A DNA stretch of 39,909 bases. Origin: Chthoniobacter sp. Its GTDB lineage: Bacteria; Verrucomicrobiota; Verrucomicrobiia; Chthoniobacterales; Chthoniobacteraceae. The stretch covers positions 1 through 39,909 of the forward strand of contig JAQGOK010000176.1 of NCBI GenBank assembly GCA_028293645.1, given 5' to 3'. The notes under the pieces were generated by a model. The model searched no databases. It was not told the DNA's origin and was given only the letters and a program-made list of their open reading frames with translations. Shown one piece after another: positions 1-8,173 of this stretch (position 1 is its first letter; each line of letters begins with the position of its first letter). The translations under genes were made by a program, and so were the position numbers.

Positions 1-129
1 ATAGACTGCGCGCCATGCTGTGCCTGAGCAGACTCCAGAGAACGGTTGCTGCGCGTTTCATTGCCTACCATGCCTTTGCTCTCGCATTCTAGCACAGCAG
101 CAAGGACTTCTGCGGTTTTCCCGACTAAA

Positions 130-214
130 GGCGACGTGGCGAAATGGCAGACGCATCAGACTTAAAATCTGCTGGGAGGTTACTCCCGTGTGGGTTCGAG
201 TCCCACCGTCGCTA
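130..214 (+). tRNA. tRNA-Leu (anticodon UAA)
   Basis: The 85-nt sequence folds as a type II tRNA. The acceptor arm pairs 130-136 with 207-213, the first pair being G-U, and A214 is the discriminator. A leucine-type D arm follows, then an anticodon stem around the loop CTTAAAA that gives anticodon TAA, then a long variable arm (GGGAGG...ACTCCC) typical of tRNA-Leu. The T arm is GTGGG-TTCGAGT-CCCAC. No CCA is encoded after the discriminator, so the end must be added after transcription. It stands alone, upstream of a secreted heme-motif protein gene on the same strand. Confidence 0.95.
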
Positions 215-370
215 AGCGTCTCTCGGACGGCGCAGACGACCGGTCGCTCGGCGGGCGCGAGGTTTCTCCTCGAATCGCCGTGGGCGTTCGAACCGGCAGG
301 CAATCTTCTCATGTGTGCATGGGAGGCGCGGAGGTTGTCTCGGGGCCGAAGGCGGGTTACTGAACGCGCG

Positions 371-1576
371 ATGCGTCGCGCCATATCGCTAAACCTGCTG
401 TTTGCTGTGGGCTGGGTGGGCACGCTCTGCGCCGGGAGTCTCGATCTTGCCGCGCCGCCTCACGACTACTGGACGCGTCCGCTCACGGATCGGTTTTCCC
501 GGTTCAAGACAGAATTGGAGACGGGCCAGGTCACGCTGACGGCAGCCAACGAGAAGGAGTTCCTGGTCAGTCTTTTGCGCGCACTGGAGATACCGGTTTC
601 CAGCCAGATGCTGGTGTTCTCGACCACGAGTCTCCAGCTGCGGCTGATCTCGCCCTCGAATCCACGAGCGTTGTTTTTCAACGAGGACGTTTACATCGGA
701 TACATCCCTGGCGGACGGATTGAAGTGGTGTCGCTCGATCCCCAGGCGGGCGGCATTTTCTACATTCTGGACATTCCTCGACGTGGTGAGCCGGTGCGGA
801 TCGAGCGTTCGACTCGTTGCATGAATTGTCATGCGGGTGAGCAAACCCGCGATTTGCCCGGGCTGGTGGTCAAGTCCGTCGTGCCGGGTGTGTCCGGTGG
901 CAGTCTCGTGAGCTTCCGCCAGGAGCAGACCGGCCACGGGATTCCTTTCTCGGAACGTTTTGGCGGGTGGTACGTCACGGGCCGGCATGCGATCACGGAG
1001 CATTTGGGGAATCTGGTTGGGCGCCTTTCCCCACAGGGGCTGACGAAGCTGCCGATCGAGGTCGGGAAGCTCTTCGAGTTCGATCGCTACCCCGCTGCGA
1101 CCAGCGACGTGCTGCCGCAGCTCGTTCATGAGCATCAGATCGGCTTCGTGAATCGCGCGATCGAAGCGGGATACGGGGCCCGGGCGGCTGCGGCGGATCC
1201 GGAGGAGCTCGCGCGACCTTTGACGAGATACCTGCTGTTTGCTGATGAAGTGCCGCTGCCCGCCGGTGGCGTCGAAGGAGACGCCGTATTCAAAGCGGAT
1301 TTCCTGCGCGATCGGCGGACCGCCGCAGGCGGCGGAGCGCTCAAGGACTTCGACTTACAGACGCGCCTCTTTGCGCATCGCTGCAGCTACATGATCTACA
1401 GCACGGCCTTTCGGGGCTTGCCGGTGGAAGTGAAACAGCAGGTTTATGCCGGCCTTCATCGGGCGCTTTCGAGCGACGCGCCCGACCCCGAATACGCCTA
1501 TCTGCCACCGGACGAGAAGCAGGCGATCCGCAACATTCTCCGAACGACGCTTACCGATCTGCCTGCGGATTGGTGA
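371..1576 (+). CDS. Exported protein with a single cytochrome c heme motif (CMNCH)
   Basis: I place the start at ATG 371, which gives 401 residues opening with a basic, then hydrophobic, signal sequence (MRRAISLNLLFAVGWVGTLC). The frame stays open far upstream but runs through the tRNA-Leu gene, so that extension is not coding; ATG 311 is a possible alternative start. A CxxCH motif, the covalent heme-c attachment signature, lies at residues 150-154 (C-M-N-C-H), followed by a glycine-rich segment and a GWYVTGRH stretch near residue 199. A lone Cys 338 sits in an HRCSYMIY context. The size and single heme motif suggest a periplasmic monoheme c-type protein, but I do not recognise a named family or partner. 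The heme assignment rests on the motif plus the leader; the redox role is inference. Confidence 0.75.
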   Translation: MRRAISLNLLFAVGWVGTLCAGSLDLAAPPHDYWTRPLTDRFSRFKTELETGQVTLTAANEKEFLVSLLRALEIPVSSQMLVFSTTSLQLRLISPSNPRALFFNEDVYIGYIPGGRIEVVSLDPQAGGIFYILDIPRRGEPVRIERSTRCMNCHAGEQTRDLPGLVVKSVVPGVSGGSLVSFRQEQTGHGIPFSERFGGWYVTGRHAITEHLGNLVGRLSPQGLTKLPIEVGKLFEFDRYPAATSDVLPQLVHEHQIGFVNRAIEAGYGARAAAADPEELARPLTRYLLFADEVPLPAGGVEGDAVFKADFLRDRRTAAGGGALKDFDLQTRLFAHRCSYMIYSTAFRGLPVEVKQQVYAGLHRALSSDAPDPEYAYLPPDEKQAIRNILRTTLTDLPADW

Positions 1577-1722
1577 CGACGGGGCATCCGGTGTAACGCC
1601 TGGCGGCCGGTTCGCTGCGCGGCGCTTCGTCGGCCAACCGAAGCTCCAAAACCCGGGCTTGCGAGGAGGAGTTGCCGCTTGCCTCGGAATCACTGCGGCC
1701 TACGCTCGCGCCCCCTTCGCTT

Positions 1723-2220
1723 ATGCTGAAAACCTACGAGATCTTCGACCGAATGTCCCCGGAAGCGGCGGACCAGCTCTTCGGCTTCCTTTTCGAGAAA
1801 GAAAAACCGCTCTACAAGGCGACGATCGATACGCTGACCAAGCAGCGGAAGCTGCGCGCGATCTTTGTGGAGCGGAAGCCTCGCGCGGAACGGCATGCCT
1901 GGCTCCGCGAAGTCCTGGGTAAAAAGGTGAACGAGTCGGTGGCGGCTCACCTCTTGCAGATCTGGCTGGTCGGCGCGCACTCCAAGCTCTTGTGCGACTT
2001 CCTTGATTCGCTCGGCATCCCGCATGATAGCAACGGCACGATCGAGAATCTCCCAGCCGCGCCTGAGAAGGAAAAGCTGCGGGCGGCCGTCGAGGACGTT
2101 TTGACCAGGCACGATCCCCGCGTGGTCGTGATTTACCTTCACGCGTTCCAGGCGTTGGACGATCAAGGCTGGTCCTCGCTTGAGGAACTGCTTGGCGAAG
2201 ACGAACGCCTCAAGCTGTAG
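1723..2220 (+). CDS. Conserved-looking hypothetical protein, 165 aa
   Basis: ATG 1723 is chosen because the residues before it in the open frame are compositionally unlike protein, while the sequence from MLKTYEIFDRMSPEAADQLF is rich in charged helices. The protein has no signal peptide, membrane segment or motif I recognise, and is probably a soluble, mostly helical cytoplasmic protein. It ends 6 bases before the next gene, a Tat-type TIM-barrel protein, so the two are probably cotranscribed. Codon use matches its neighbours, which supports a real gene. No function can be assigned. Confidence 0.7.
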   Translation: MLKTYEIFDRMSPEAADQLFGFLFEKEKPLYKATIDTLTKQRKLRAIFVERKPRAERHAWLREVLGKKVNESVAAHLLQIWLVGAHSKLLCDFLDSLGIPHDSNGTIENLPAAPEKEKLRAAVEDVLTRHDPRVVVIYLHAFQALDDQGWSSLEELLGEDERLKL

Positions 2221-2226
2221 TCGGCG

Positions 2227-3171
2227 ATGGTCACACGTCGCCAATTCCTCGCCACGGGCGCTTTGGCCGGCGTCGCGCTCCCGGCGATCGCGGGAGCGGC
2301 TCCCGCGAAAGCTGCTGCCGGACGGGTGAAGCTGGGTATTTCGAGCTACTCGTATTGGCATTTCAAGACGGAGAAAGTCAGCATCGAGACCGTCATCGAT
2401 CGCTCAGCAGCGCTCGGCGTCGAAGGAGTCGATATCCTTCATCGGCAGATGGACGTGGAGGAGCTCGGACCGCTCGACGCCGCGACGCACGCTTATTGTA
2501 TGAAGCTCAAGCGGCGCGCTTTCCAGGCCGGGGTGAGCTTGATCTGCCTATCGATTCACCAGGATTTCGTCTCTCCGAATCCCGCCGAACGCGCCAAGTG
2601 GATCGCTCACACCGAGAAGTGTATCGAGCTGGCCTACGCGCTCGGCATTCCGTGCATCCGTCTGAACAGCGGACGGTGGAAAACGATCGCGTCGTTCGAC
2701 GATCTGATGAAGGCCCGCGGCATCGAGCCGGTCCTGCCGGGGCACACCGAAAACGACGGCTTCAAGTGGTGCCTGGAATCCATCCACCGCTGCCTGGAAC
2801 TGGCCGCGCAACGGGGTGTGGTGCTCGCGCTGGAGAATCACTGGGGATTGACCGCCACGGTGGAAGGAATGGAGCGCATCCTGAACGCACTCGATTCGCC
2901 GTGGCTCGGTGCATTGATCGACACGGGGAATTTTCTCGAAGATCCGTACGACAAGATCGCGCGACTCGCACCGCGAGCGGTACTGGTCCAGGCCAAGACC
3001 TATCCCGGGGGTGGCGAGTGGTACACGCTTGATCTGGATTACCCGCGCATCGCTTCCATCCTCCGGGAAGCCGGATACCGCGGGTATGTATCCCTGGAAA
3101 TGGAAGGGAAGGAAGCCCCGGAGACGGCGGTGCCGAAGAGCGTGGACTTGCTTCGGAAGGCGTTCGCCTAG
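2227..3171 (+). CDS. Sugar phosphate isomerase/epimerase-like TIM barrel with Tat-type leader
   Basis: The 314-residue protein belongs to the xylose isomerase-like/AP endonuclease 2 TIM-barrel superfamily. Barrel-strand signatures visible in order are GISSYSYW near the N-terminus of the mature part, GVEGVDIL, LGIPCIRLNSG, LALENHWG, GALIDTGNF and YVSLEMEGKE. The Glu, Asp, His and Glu residues in those strands are the likely divalent-metal ligands of the family. The N-terminus (T-R-R-Q-F-L at residues 3-8, then a hydrophobic AGVALPAIAGA stretch) is a twin-arginine leader, so the enzyme is probably folded in the cytosol and exported. tatC lies in the same window. Verrucomicrobia and Planctomycetes have many such exported paralogues, usually in sugar breakdown; the substrate here is unknown. 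The upstream gene ends 6 bases before this start. Confidence 0.88.
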   Translation: MVTRRQFLATGALAGVALPAIAGAAPAKAAAGRVKLGISSYSYWHFKTEKVSIETVIDRSAALGVEGVDILHRQMDVEELGPLDAATHAYCMKLKRRAFQAGVSLICLSIHQDFVSPNPAERAKWIAHTEKCIELAYALGIPCIRLNSGRWKTIASFDDLMKARGIEPVLPGHTENDGFKWCLESIHRCLELAAQRGVVLALENHWGLTATVEGMERILNALDSPWLGALIDTGNFLEDPYDKIARLAPRAVLVQAKTYPGGGEWYTLDLDYPRIASILREAGYRGYVSLEMEGKEAPETAVPKSVDLLRKAFA

Positions 3172-3409
3172 TTTGAGTGCAGGTCGTGCGCGAGGCTGAT
3201 AACTAAATTAGCATCTGGTCTGGCGCGGACGACGGAACCGGAGTACACGGAGTGATGGCATATTCGATGCTCGAATCCGTGTTGGAACGCAGAGATCGGG
3301 CAGCGCTCCGTGCGCACCGCCCAGATGATGTCCAAAACACGACAGCTTCGAGAAATTCCCGCTTTACCGTTCCCGGCGTCGTCTCGTATAGCCCACCAGC
3401 TCGCATCCT

Positions 3410-4279
3410 ATGAAAACCCTCTCGTTGCTCCTAGGAGTCGTTGTTTGCCATTCCATCTGCCAGCTTCCGGCGATGGCGCAGTCGCCTTACGTCAGCAGTT
3501 CCGATTTTGAGAAGTACGCGCGAATGCTACGGGAGAAGGCGCTGCTGAAGCTGGAGCCCACGGTTTTGATTCCGACCGCGAATCGGCCACTGAAACCCAC
3601 GAAGTATCCGTGGAAGAACAACATCGTCACCACGACGTTCTGGGTCGGCGAATCGGCGAGCACCAACAACCCGGTGCATAATTCCAGCAGTTCATGGGAC
3701 ATAAACTGGTCCGCGAATTTCGGTGGCTTCGATAACCCGAGCCCGGCCGCACGTCGTGAATACATTCCCGCCGCGTTCACTCCGCGCCAGAACCCCTTTT
3801 ACATCGCGCTGCCTTATAACGATGTGACGCGTGGACGGACGAAACCCGAGGCGGCGACGGCGATTCCCTGGTTTCAGGAGGCGTTCGTCAAAGAGGGTCA
3901 ATCGGTGTGCCGTGACCGATGGGTCCGGATTCGCAACCGCAACGGCAAAGACTGTTATGCGCAATGGAGCGACTGCGGGCCCTTCCGGACGGATCACTAT
4001 CAATACGTCTTCGGCGACGAACGCCCCAAACCGAACCTGAACAATGGCGCCGGCCTCGATATCTCGCCGGCGGTGCGCGACTATCTCGGGCTGAAAGGGA
4101 CGGACGTCACAGACTGGCAGTTCGTGGATGAAAAAGACGTCCCGCGCGGGCCGTGGGCGCTCTACGGGGAGAATAACCACTTTGTGAAGAATGGCGGCAA
4201 CGCTGTTGCGCGGGTTGCCAGTTGGGAGAGCAAGCGCCGGTCGGCTCCGGAGCCGACCGTCCTGACCAACGGCAAGTAA
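3410..4279 (+). CDS. Secreted protein with RlpA/expansin-like double-psi beta-barrel region
   Basis: The 289-residue protein starts with a clear Sec signal peptide (KTLSLLLGVVV...PAMA|Q, cleavage near residue 23). The C-terminal half resembles a double-psi beta-barrel: FYIALPYND (residues 130-138), then VRIRNRNGKDCYAQWSDCGPF (about 172-192) and LDISPAVRDYLGL (216-228). That order matches the RlpA/expansin pattern of an NG.....V.D.GPF loop followed by a .DiS.A....L.L helix. Cys 167, 182 and 189 could form a disulfide. RlpA-type barrels act on or bind cell-wall glycans, so a periplasmic wall-related role is plausible. The N-terminal 100 residues match nothing I know. Its last codons overlap a perfect 22-bp palindrome. 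The family call is from pattern, not from an alignment. Confidence 0.78.
   Translation: MKTLSLLLGVVVCHSICQLPAMAQSPYVSSSDFEKYARMLREKALLKLEPTVLIPTANRPLKPTKYPWKNNIVTTTFWVGESASTNNPVHNSSSSWDINWSANFGGFDNPSPAARREYIPAAFTPRQNPFYIALPYNDVTRGRTKPEAATAIPWFQEAFVKEGQSVCRDRWVRIRNRNGKDCYAQWSDCGPFRTDHYQYVFGDERPKPNLNNGAGLDISPAVRDYLGLKGTDVTDWQFVDEKDVPRGPWALYGENNHFVKNGGNAVARVASWESKRRSAPEPTVLTNGK
4238..4259. repeat. Perfect 22-bp palindrome at the 3' end of a CDS
   Basis: The 11-base arms are exact reverse complements with no spacer (centre between 4248 and 4249; arm CGGTCGGCTCC). It lies inside the last 14 codons of the DPBB-like protein gene and would form a hairpin in the mRNA, although a real loop needs a few central pairs to open. 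No T-run follows, so it is not a classical intrinsic terminator. It could be a REP-like palindromic unit, a 3'-end stabilising hairpin, or a protein-binding site. Confidence 0.6.
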
Positions 4280-4333
4280 GAGAACCGCGAAAGGCTCGCG
4301 CCCGGCCGGTGGGCGGTTTAGCTCTTCCGGCAC

Positions 4334-5305
4334 ATGGCTTTTACCGCAGACGAGGCGTTCATCCTGCTCCGACGTGCCCACGATCAGGGCCGGCTCGCAC
4401 ACGGGTATCTGATCAGCGGTCCAATCGGCTCCCATAAGCGAGTGCTTGCGGGGAAGCTGGCGGGCTTGATCACGGGAGAGCAAAGCGGCGACGGGCTGCA
4501 GAGTGGGGGAGTTTACACCCTGGAGCCGGAGTCCAAGTCGCGACGGATCCTGGTCGATCAGATCCGGGAGCTGGAACACGCGCTCCACATGCGCTCGTTC
4601 TCCGGCGGGAGGAAAGTCGGGGTCATCTTCGATGCCGACCGGCTTCAACCCAACGCGGCAAACGCCTTTTTGAAAACGCTGGAAGAGCCACCCGGCGGAT
4701 CGCACCTGATCCTCGTCAGCGCGCAGCCGGATCAGCTTCTCGAGACCATCCTCTCCCGGTGTTTCGAAATCGCGCTCCGGCCGACCGAAGCACCCGCCTC
4801 CACTCCGTTGCAACAGCGCCTGCTGATCTGTCTGCAAAAGGCATCGCAACGCGGGAGCGCTGATGTCGTTGCGGCGTTCAGCCTGGCCCGTGACTTTCAG
4901 GAATGTCTCGCCTCGGCGAAGACAGTCATCCAGGGCGAAGCGGAAGCGGCATTCAAGGACGAGGAGAAGCGCTACAAGCAGACCTCGGACGCCAGAGGAT
5001 GGCTCGATGACCGGGAGGAATATCACAAGGCGCTCACGGAAGCTCGCTATCAGGCGCAACGCGCAGCCTTGCTGGAAGTCCTCGAGCAATGGTGGGCCGA
5101 TGCGCTCCGCCAGCAGGCCGGGGTCACAACGTTGGATCACCCGAGCTTTGCCGAAGACACCGCTGCCCTCGCGCAACGACTGACCACGACGCAGCTTCTC
5201 AGCAAAGCCGCTGCCTTGGAGAACCTCCGCAACAATCTCGGACGGCCCGGGGTGCAGGAGCAACTCGCGATCGAGTGCGCCTTCCTCAAGGCATTCGCGG
5301 CCTGA
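4334..5305 (+). CDS. holB: DNA polymerase III delta' subunit
   Basis: The 323-residue protein is the delta' clamp-loader subunit, which with gamma/tau and delta opens and loads the beta sliding clamp at the replication fork. The sequence shows the AAA+ fold in order: a degenerate P-loop (GPIGSHKR, residues 29-36), the DQIREL segment near residue 74, the VIFDADRLQPNAANAFLKTLEEPP block (97-119) that defines the clamp-loader family, and the SRC motif (140-142) whose arginine acts on the neighbouring subunit's ATP. The C-terminal half is helical and includes the collar region. As usual for delta', the Walker A is not canonical. The length is normal. The gene starts 54 bases after the preceding stop and has no obvious operon partner. 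Confidence 0.9.
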   Translation: MAFTADEAFILLRRAHDQGRLAHGYLISGPIGSHKRVLAGKLAGLITGEQSGDGLQSGGVYTLEPESKSRRILVDQIRELEHALHMRSFSGGRKVGVIFDADRLQPNAANAFLKTLEEPPGGSHLILVSAQPDQLLETILSRCFEIALRPTEAPASTPLQQRLLICLQKASQRGSADVVAAFSLARDFQECLASAKTVIQGEAEAAFKDEEKRYKQTSDARGWLDDREEYHKALTEARYQAQRAALLEVLEQWWADALRQQAGVTTLDHPSFAEDTAALAQRLTTTQLLSKAAALENLRNNLGRPGVQEQLAIECAFLKAFAA

Positions 5306-5445
5306 ACTCCGGCCAGGGAAGGCGCTCGCCTGCGCTCCAGCTTTCGCCTTGCCCGGCGAACTGCCTTGCCACTACATCTGCGGCCCCCTGCGGACCATGG
5401 TGCGGCCATCGTCCGGTCCAAAAATCCCTGACCCAACAACACCTC

Positions 5446-6609
5446 ATGAGCAGAAAAATTCGTTACGGCATGGTCGGCGGCGGCCGTGGAGCTTTCATCG
5501 GCGGAGTGCACCGGATCGCAGCCGCGATCGATGGCCAGATCGAACTCGTCTGCGGCGCGTTCTCGTCTGACCCGGAACGCTCCCGCGCTTCTGGAGCGGA
5601 TTTTTTCCTGCCGGCGGAACGCTGCTACGGCAGCTATCAGGAAATGATTGAATCCGAGGCGAAACTGCCGCTCGGGGAGCGCATGGATTTCGTCTCGATC
5701 GTCACGCCGAACCACATGCATTTTCCGCCGGCGAAGATGGCGCTGGAGAACGGCTTCCACGTGCTCAGCGACAAGCCGGCGACTCTGGACCTGCCGGAAG
5801 CCAAAGCGCTCGGCATCCTGATCAAAAAGACCGGCCTGCTTTACGGCCTCACGCACAATTACACCGGCTACCCGCTGGTCAAAGAAGCGCGCGAACTCGT
5901 CGCGAGCGGCAAACTCGGGAAGATCCGCAAAGTGGTCGTGGAGTATCCGCAAGGCTGGCTGGCGACACGCATTGAAGCCAGCGGACAGAAGCAAGCGGCG
6001 TGGCGCACCGACCCGAAGCGCAGCGGCGCCGCGGGTTGCATCGGCGACATCGGCACGCACGCCGAGAACCTCGCCGAATACGTCACCGGCTTGCAGATCT
6101 CCGAGCTGGCTGCGGACCTCTCCACCTTCGTCAAAGGCCGCAAGCTCGATGACGACGGCAACGTGCTGCTGCGCTTCAAAGGGGGCGCGAAAGGCGTCCT
6201 GCACAGCTCCCAGATCAGCGCCGGCGAGGAGAACAATCTAAACCTCCGCGTCTATGGCGAACTCGGCGGTCTCGAGTGGCATCAGCGCGAACCGAACACC
6301 CTCCTCGTCAAGTGGCTCGCCGATCCAATGCAGGTGTATCGCACCGCCAATGGATACCTGAGCAAAGCCGCGCTCGCCGCCGGCCGCACGCCACCGGCGC
6401 ATCCCGAGGGTTATCTCGAAGCCTTCGCGAACGTTTACAAAAACTTCGCCGCCGCGATCCGAGCACGTCTCGAGAAAACGAAACTCGCAAAGGGCGATCC
6501 CGCGCTCGATTACCCGAAGATCGAAGACGGCATCCGCGGGATGGCCTTCATTGAGGCCGTCGTCGCCTCTTCGAAAGCAAACGCCGCCTGGACCAAGCTG
6601 GACGTGTAA
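5446..6609 (+). CDS. Gfo/Idh/MocA-family NAD(P)-dependent oxidoreductase
   Basis: The start at ATG 5446 gives 387 residues beginning [19 protein letters not shown]; the frame is open upstream but that part overlaps holB and is not protein-like. An N-terminal Rossmann fold carries GGGRGAFIG (residues 11-19). The family's SDKP motif (108-111, Lys 110 being the usual catalytic/cofactor residue) and the TPNHMHF segment (88-94) follow. Further on, [13 protein letters not shown] and [16 protein letters not shown] belong to the C-terminal alpha/beta domain, where the GTHAEN His is the usual substrate-pocket residue. These enzymes oxidise or reduce sugars and inositols; this subtype, with a [12 protein letters not shown] strand, is common in heterotrophic soil bacteria. 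No signal peptide is present, so it is cytosolic. Its 3' end abuts a decayed antiporter gene on the other strand. Confidence 0.92.
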   Translation: MSRKIRYGMVGGGRGAFIGGVHRIAAAIDGQIELVCGAFSSDPERSRASGADFFLPAERCYGSYQEMIESEAKLPLGERMDFVSIVTPNHMHFPPAKMALENGFHVLSDKPATLDLPEAKALGILIKKTGLLYGLTHNYTGYPLVKEARELVASGKLGKIRKVVVEYPQGWLATRIEASGQKQAAWRTDPKRSGAAGCIGDIGTHAENLAEYVTGLQISELAADLSTFVKGRKLDDDGNVLLRFKGGAKGVLHSSQISAGEENNLNLRVYGELGGLEWHQREPNTLLVKWLADPMQVYRTANGYLSKAALAAGRTPPAHPEGYLEAFANVYKNFAAAIRARLEKTKLAKGDPALDYPKIEDGIRGMAFIEAVVASSKANAAWTKLDV

Positions 6610-6611
6610 CC

Positions 6612-7179
6612 GCCGTAAATCGGATGCGCCGAGCGCCGTCACCGTGAACCTGCTTCAGAATCTGCAGAATTCGGGCAATCCTTCGCGAAGTGAGCTGGGC
6701 GCGGAGGTGCAGACTCTGCGCAAGCGAATCACGCTCTGTCAGCGCGCGTGCAGTCGCACGGCCCACCCGTCCGCCGCCCACAATCAGGACGGGAGCGCTG
6801 CTGACGTGGTAAATGCAGAAAAGTTCGCCGTAGCGGTCGAGCTGCTCCTGCGAACCAGCGAGGAGCAGGATCGAATGCGCATCGATCTTCGCCTCAGCCG
6901 TCGCACCTTCGAACCAGCGGCGATGACGCAACGATATGCGCAGCTTCAGGCCGGCGGTGAAGAGCGACACAATGACCGCGATCTCCGCCAACCGCTCCAG
7001 CAGTTTGGAATGCGCCTGTGCATCCAGCACGAGCAATCCGAACCCAGCGGCCCGAGCACCGCGCCGGCGGCGAGGTAAATCATCGTCGGGGTCAACGGCA
7101 GTCGCTGGACCGGCGAGGCGATCACGACCACCACGATCAACAGCGCGCCCAGCAAGGCGTATCCAGCTTCAAAGGTCAT
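6612..7179 (-). pseudogene. Remnant of a Na+/H+ antiporter-RCK gene (frameshift plus large internal deletion)
   Basis: Reading from ATG 7179, the frame encodes the first membrane helices of a cation:proton antiporter (MTFEAGYALLGALLIVVVV, then LPLTPTMIYLAAGAVLGPLG). Near 7046 the frame shifts by about one base. The homology continues in the next frame as LLVLDAQAHSKLLERLAEIAVIVSLFTAGLKLR. It then jumps directly, at about the RRW|F boundary, to an RCK-type segment: DAHSILLLAGSQEQLDRYGELF and the Rossmann motif PVLIVGGGRVGRATA. About ten membrane helices expected between these parts are missing, and the tail after ALTERD is degraded except for a trace (VHGDGA). The remnant ends beside the Gfo/Idh gene. 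It cannot make a working transporter. The two halves may come from one gene or from two adjacent genes fused by deletion. Confidence 0.72.
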
Positions 7180-7345
7180 ACCGCCTCTTCGCAACTCGGG
7201 TCGCCGAGCAGACAGGATTCGCGCAGTTCGCCGATGGAGCTCACGTGCCGCTGGCGCGTCGGAGTTCTCAGCCGCCCAAGGTTTCCCGGCAGCAACCGGA
7301 CAACGGCGCGCAGGCCAGGCAGCAGCAGCACCCTTTGAGGAGCAT
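7176..7345 (-). pseudogene. Possible C-terminal fragment of the gene once upstream of the antiporter
   Basis: The minus-strand frame ending in SSIGELRESCLLGDPSCEEAV stops with a TGA that overlaps the ATG of the antiporter remnant (ATGA, 4-base overlap), as a translationally coupled partner would. The frame stays open upstream but runs straight into the 3' end of tRNA-Val, so no intact gene can exist. The fragment has no recognised family. It may be a relic of the same broken operon, or chance; the overlap is the only positive sign. Confidence 0.25.
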
Positions 7346-7420
7346 TGGTGCGCGGTGGGGGTTTCGAACCCCCGACCTCCTCCGTGTCAGGGAGGCGCTC
7401 TACCACTGAGCTAACCGCGC
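7346..7420 (-). tRNA. tRNA-Val (anticodon GAC), CCA encoded
   Basis: On the minus strand the acceptor GCGCGGT (7420-7414) pairs perfectly with ACCGCGC (7356-7350). The D arm reads TAGCTCAGTGGTAGAGC. The anticodon arm is CCTCC-CTGACAC-GGAGG, giving GAC. The T arm is GGGGG-TTCGAAC-CCCCC. The discriminator is A (7349) and CCA is encoded at 7348-7346. It lies downstream of a Fur-family gene on the same strand; the decayed antiporter cluster begins directly at its 3' end, the usual attachment side for integrating elements. Confidence 0.97.
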
Positions 7421-7536
7421 GGATGCGACTGCGATCGGAGGCGCGGAAAATAGGGGGCATTCCTCGGCGCGGCAACATTTTTTGCCGAAGCAGCGCGGCC
7501 ATGGTTGTCGCGTCGGCTTGGTGCCGGGTTGCGCGC

Positions 7537-7986
7537 TCAGGATTTCTGCTGGCAAGTCGCGCAGACGCCGAAGATTTCCAGCGTGTGGGTGACATTGGCG
7601 AAGCCCATCTGCCGCGCCATCCGCTCCAGGCCATCGGCGACGCACATGTCGAGCGTCTCCACCGCCTGGCAAGAGCGGCAGATGATGTGATGGTGATGAT
7701 GTTCGCCGGTGTTGAACTCGTAGCGGTAGCAGCCATCACCAAAGTCGCACCGCCGCACGAGGTTGATCTCTTCCATCGCCGTGAGACAGCGATAGACCGT
7801 CACGAGATCGCAGCCGCCTTTCGCCATCTGCTTGTGGAGCTCTTCCGCCGTGAACGGTCCGTGTTCCCGCGTGAGGATCGTCAGAATCGCCTTCCGCGGC
7901 TCGGTGATGCGGTGTTGGTGGTCGCGCAGAGTTTGTAGCGCTGATTCGAATTGCGCCTGCGCGTCCGGGTGCTCGTGGCGGGACAT
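7537..7986 (-). CDS. Fur-family metal-responsive repressor
   Basis: Start ATG 7986 gives 149 residues, the normal Fur length; upstream in-frame codons are basic and low in quality. An N-terminal winged helix (RITEPRKAILTILTREHGPFTAEELHKQM, then the recognition helix DLVTVYRCLTAMEE, about residues 27-74) is followed by the dimerisation domain. That domain carries a five-His run (96-100) in the usual HHHHHIICRSC setting. Structural zinc cysteines lie at 103/106 and 142/145 (CRSC, CATC). The protein represses DNA-binding targets when loaded with Fe(II), Zn(II) or another metal. It could be Fur, Zur or PerR; the short C-terminus ending CATCQQKS is compatible with Zur or Fur and sequence alone does not decide. 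It stands alone between tRNA-Val and an ArsS fragment, with no metal transporter beside it. Confidence 0.92.
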   Translation of the reverse strand: MSRHEHPDAQAQFESALQTLRDHQHRITEPRKAILTILTREHGPFTAEELHKQMAKGGCDLVTVYRCLTAMEEINLVRRCDFGDGCYRYEFNTGEHHHHHIICRSCQAVETLDMCVADGLERMARQMGFANVTHTLEIFGVCATCQQKS

Positions 7987-8173
7987 TACGTCAGCTGTAG
8001 CGGAAGCAGCGGCCCTCTTCAACGAGCGACGCGGAACAAATCCTCGCCACGAGCGCATGCGATGGGCAGCGGATTGCGGCTGAGTTTCCGCAAAACGAAA
8101 CGGAAGCGATCGCCCTCACCTTCCTGATGAGCCTCGACATCAAAACCGCCGTCCAACACAGAGCGCGCTGGCG

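Noticed and set aside
20-370. N-terminal extension of the heme-motif protein frame
   Set aside because: The open frame crosses the tRNA-Leu gene and the residues are not protein-like; the signal peptide begins at ATG 371.
3692-5263. Long minus-strand open frame (about 520 codons) opposite the DPBB protein and holB
   Set aside because: It is antisense to two well-supported genes, rich in Arg/Pro/Ala, with no recognisable domain; typical of GC-rich shadow frames.
7460-7490. GGCAA...TTGCC hairpin with T-rich loop between fur and tRNA-Val
   Set aside because: Only five pairs and no T-run after the stem; too weak to call a terminator.
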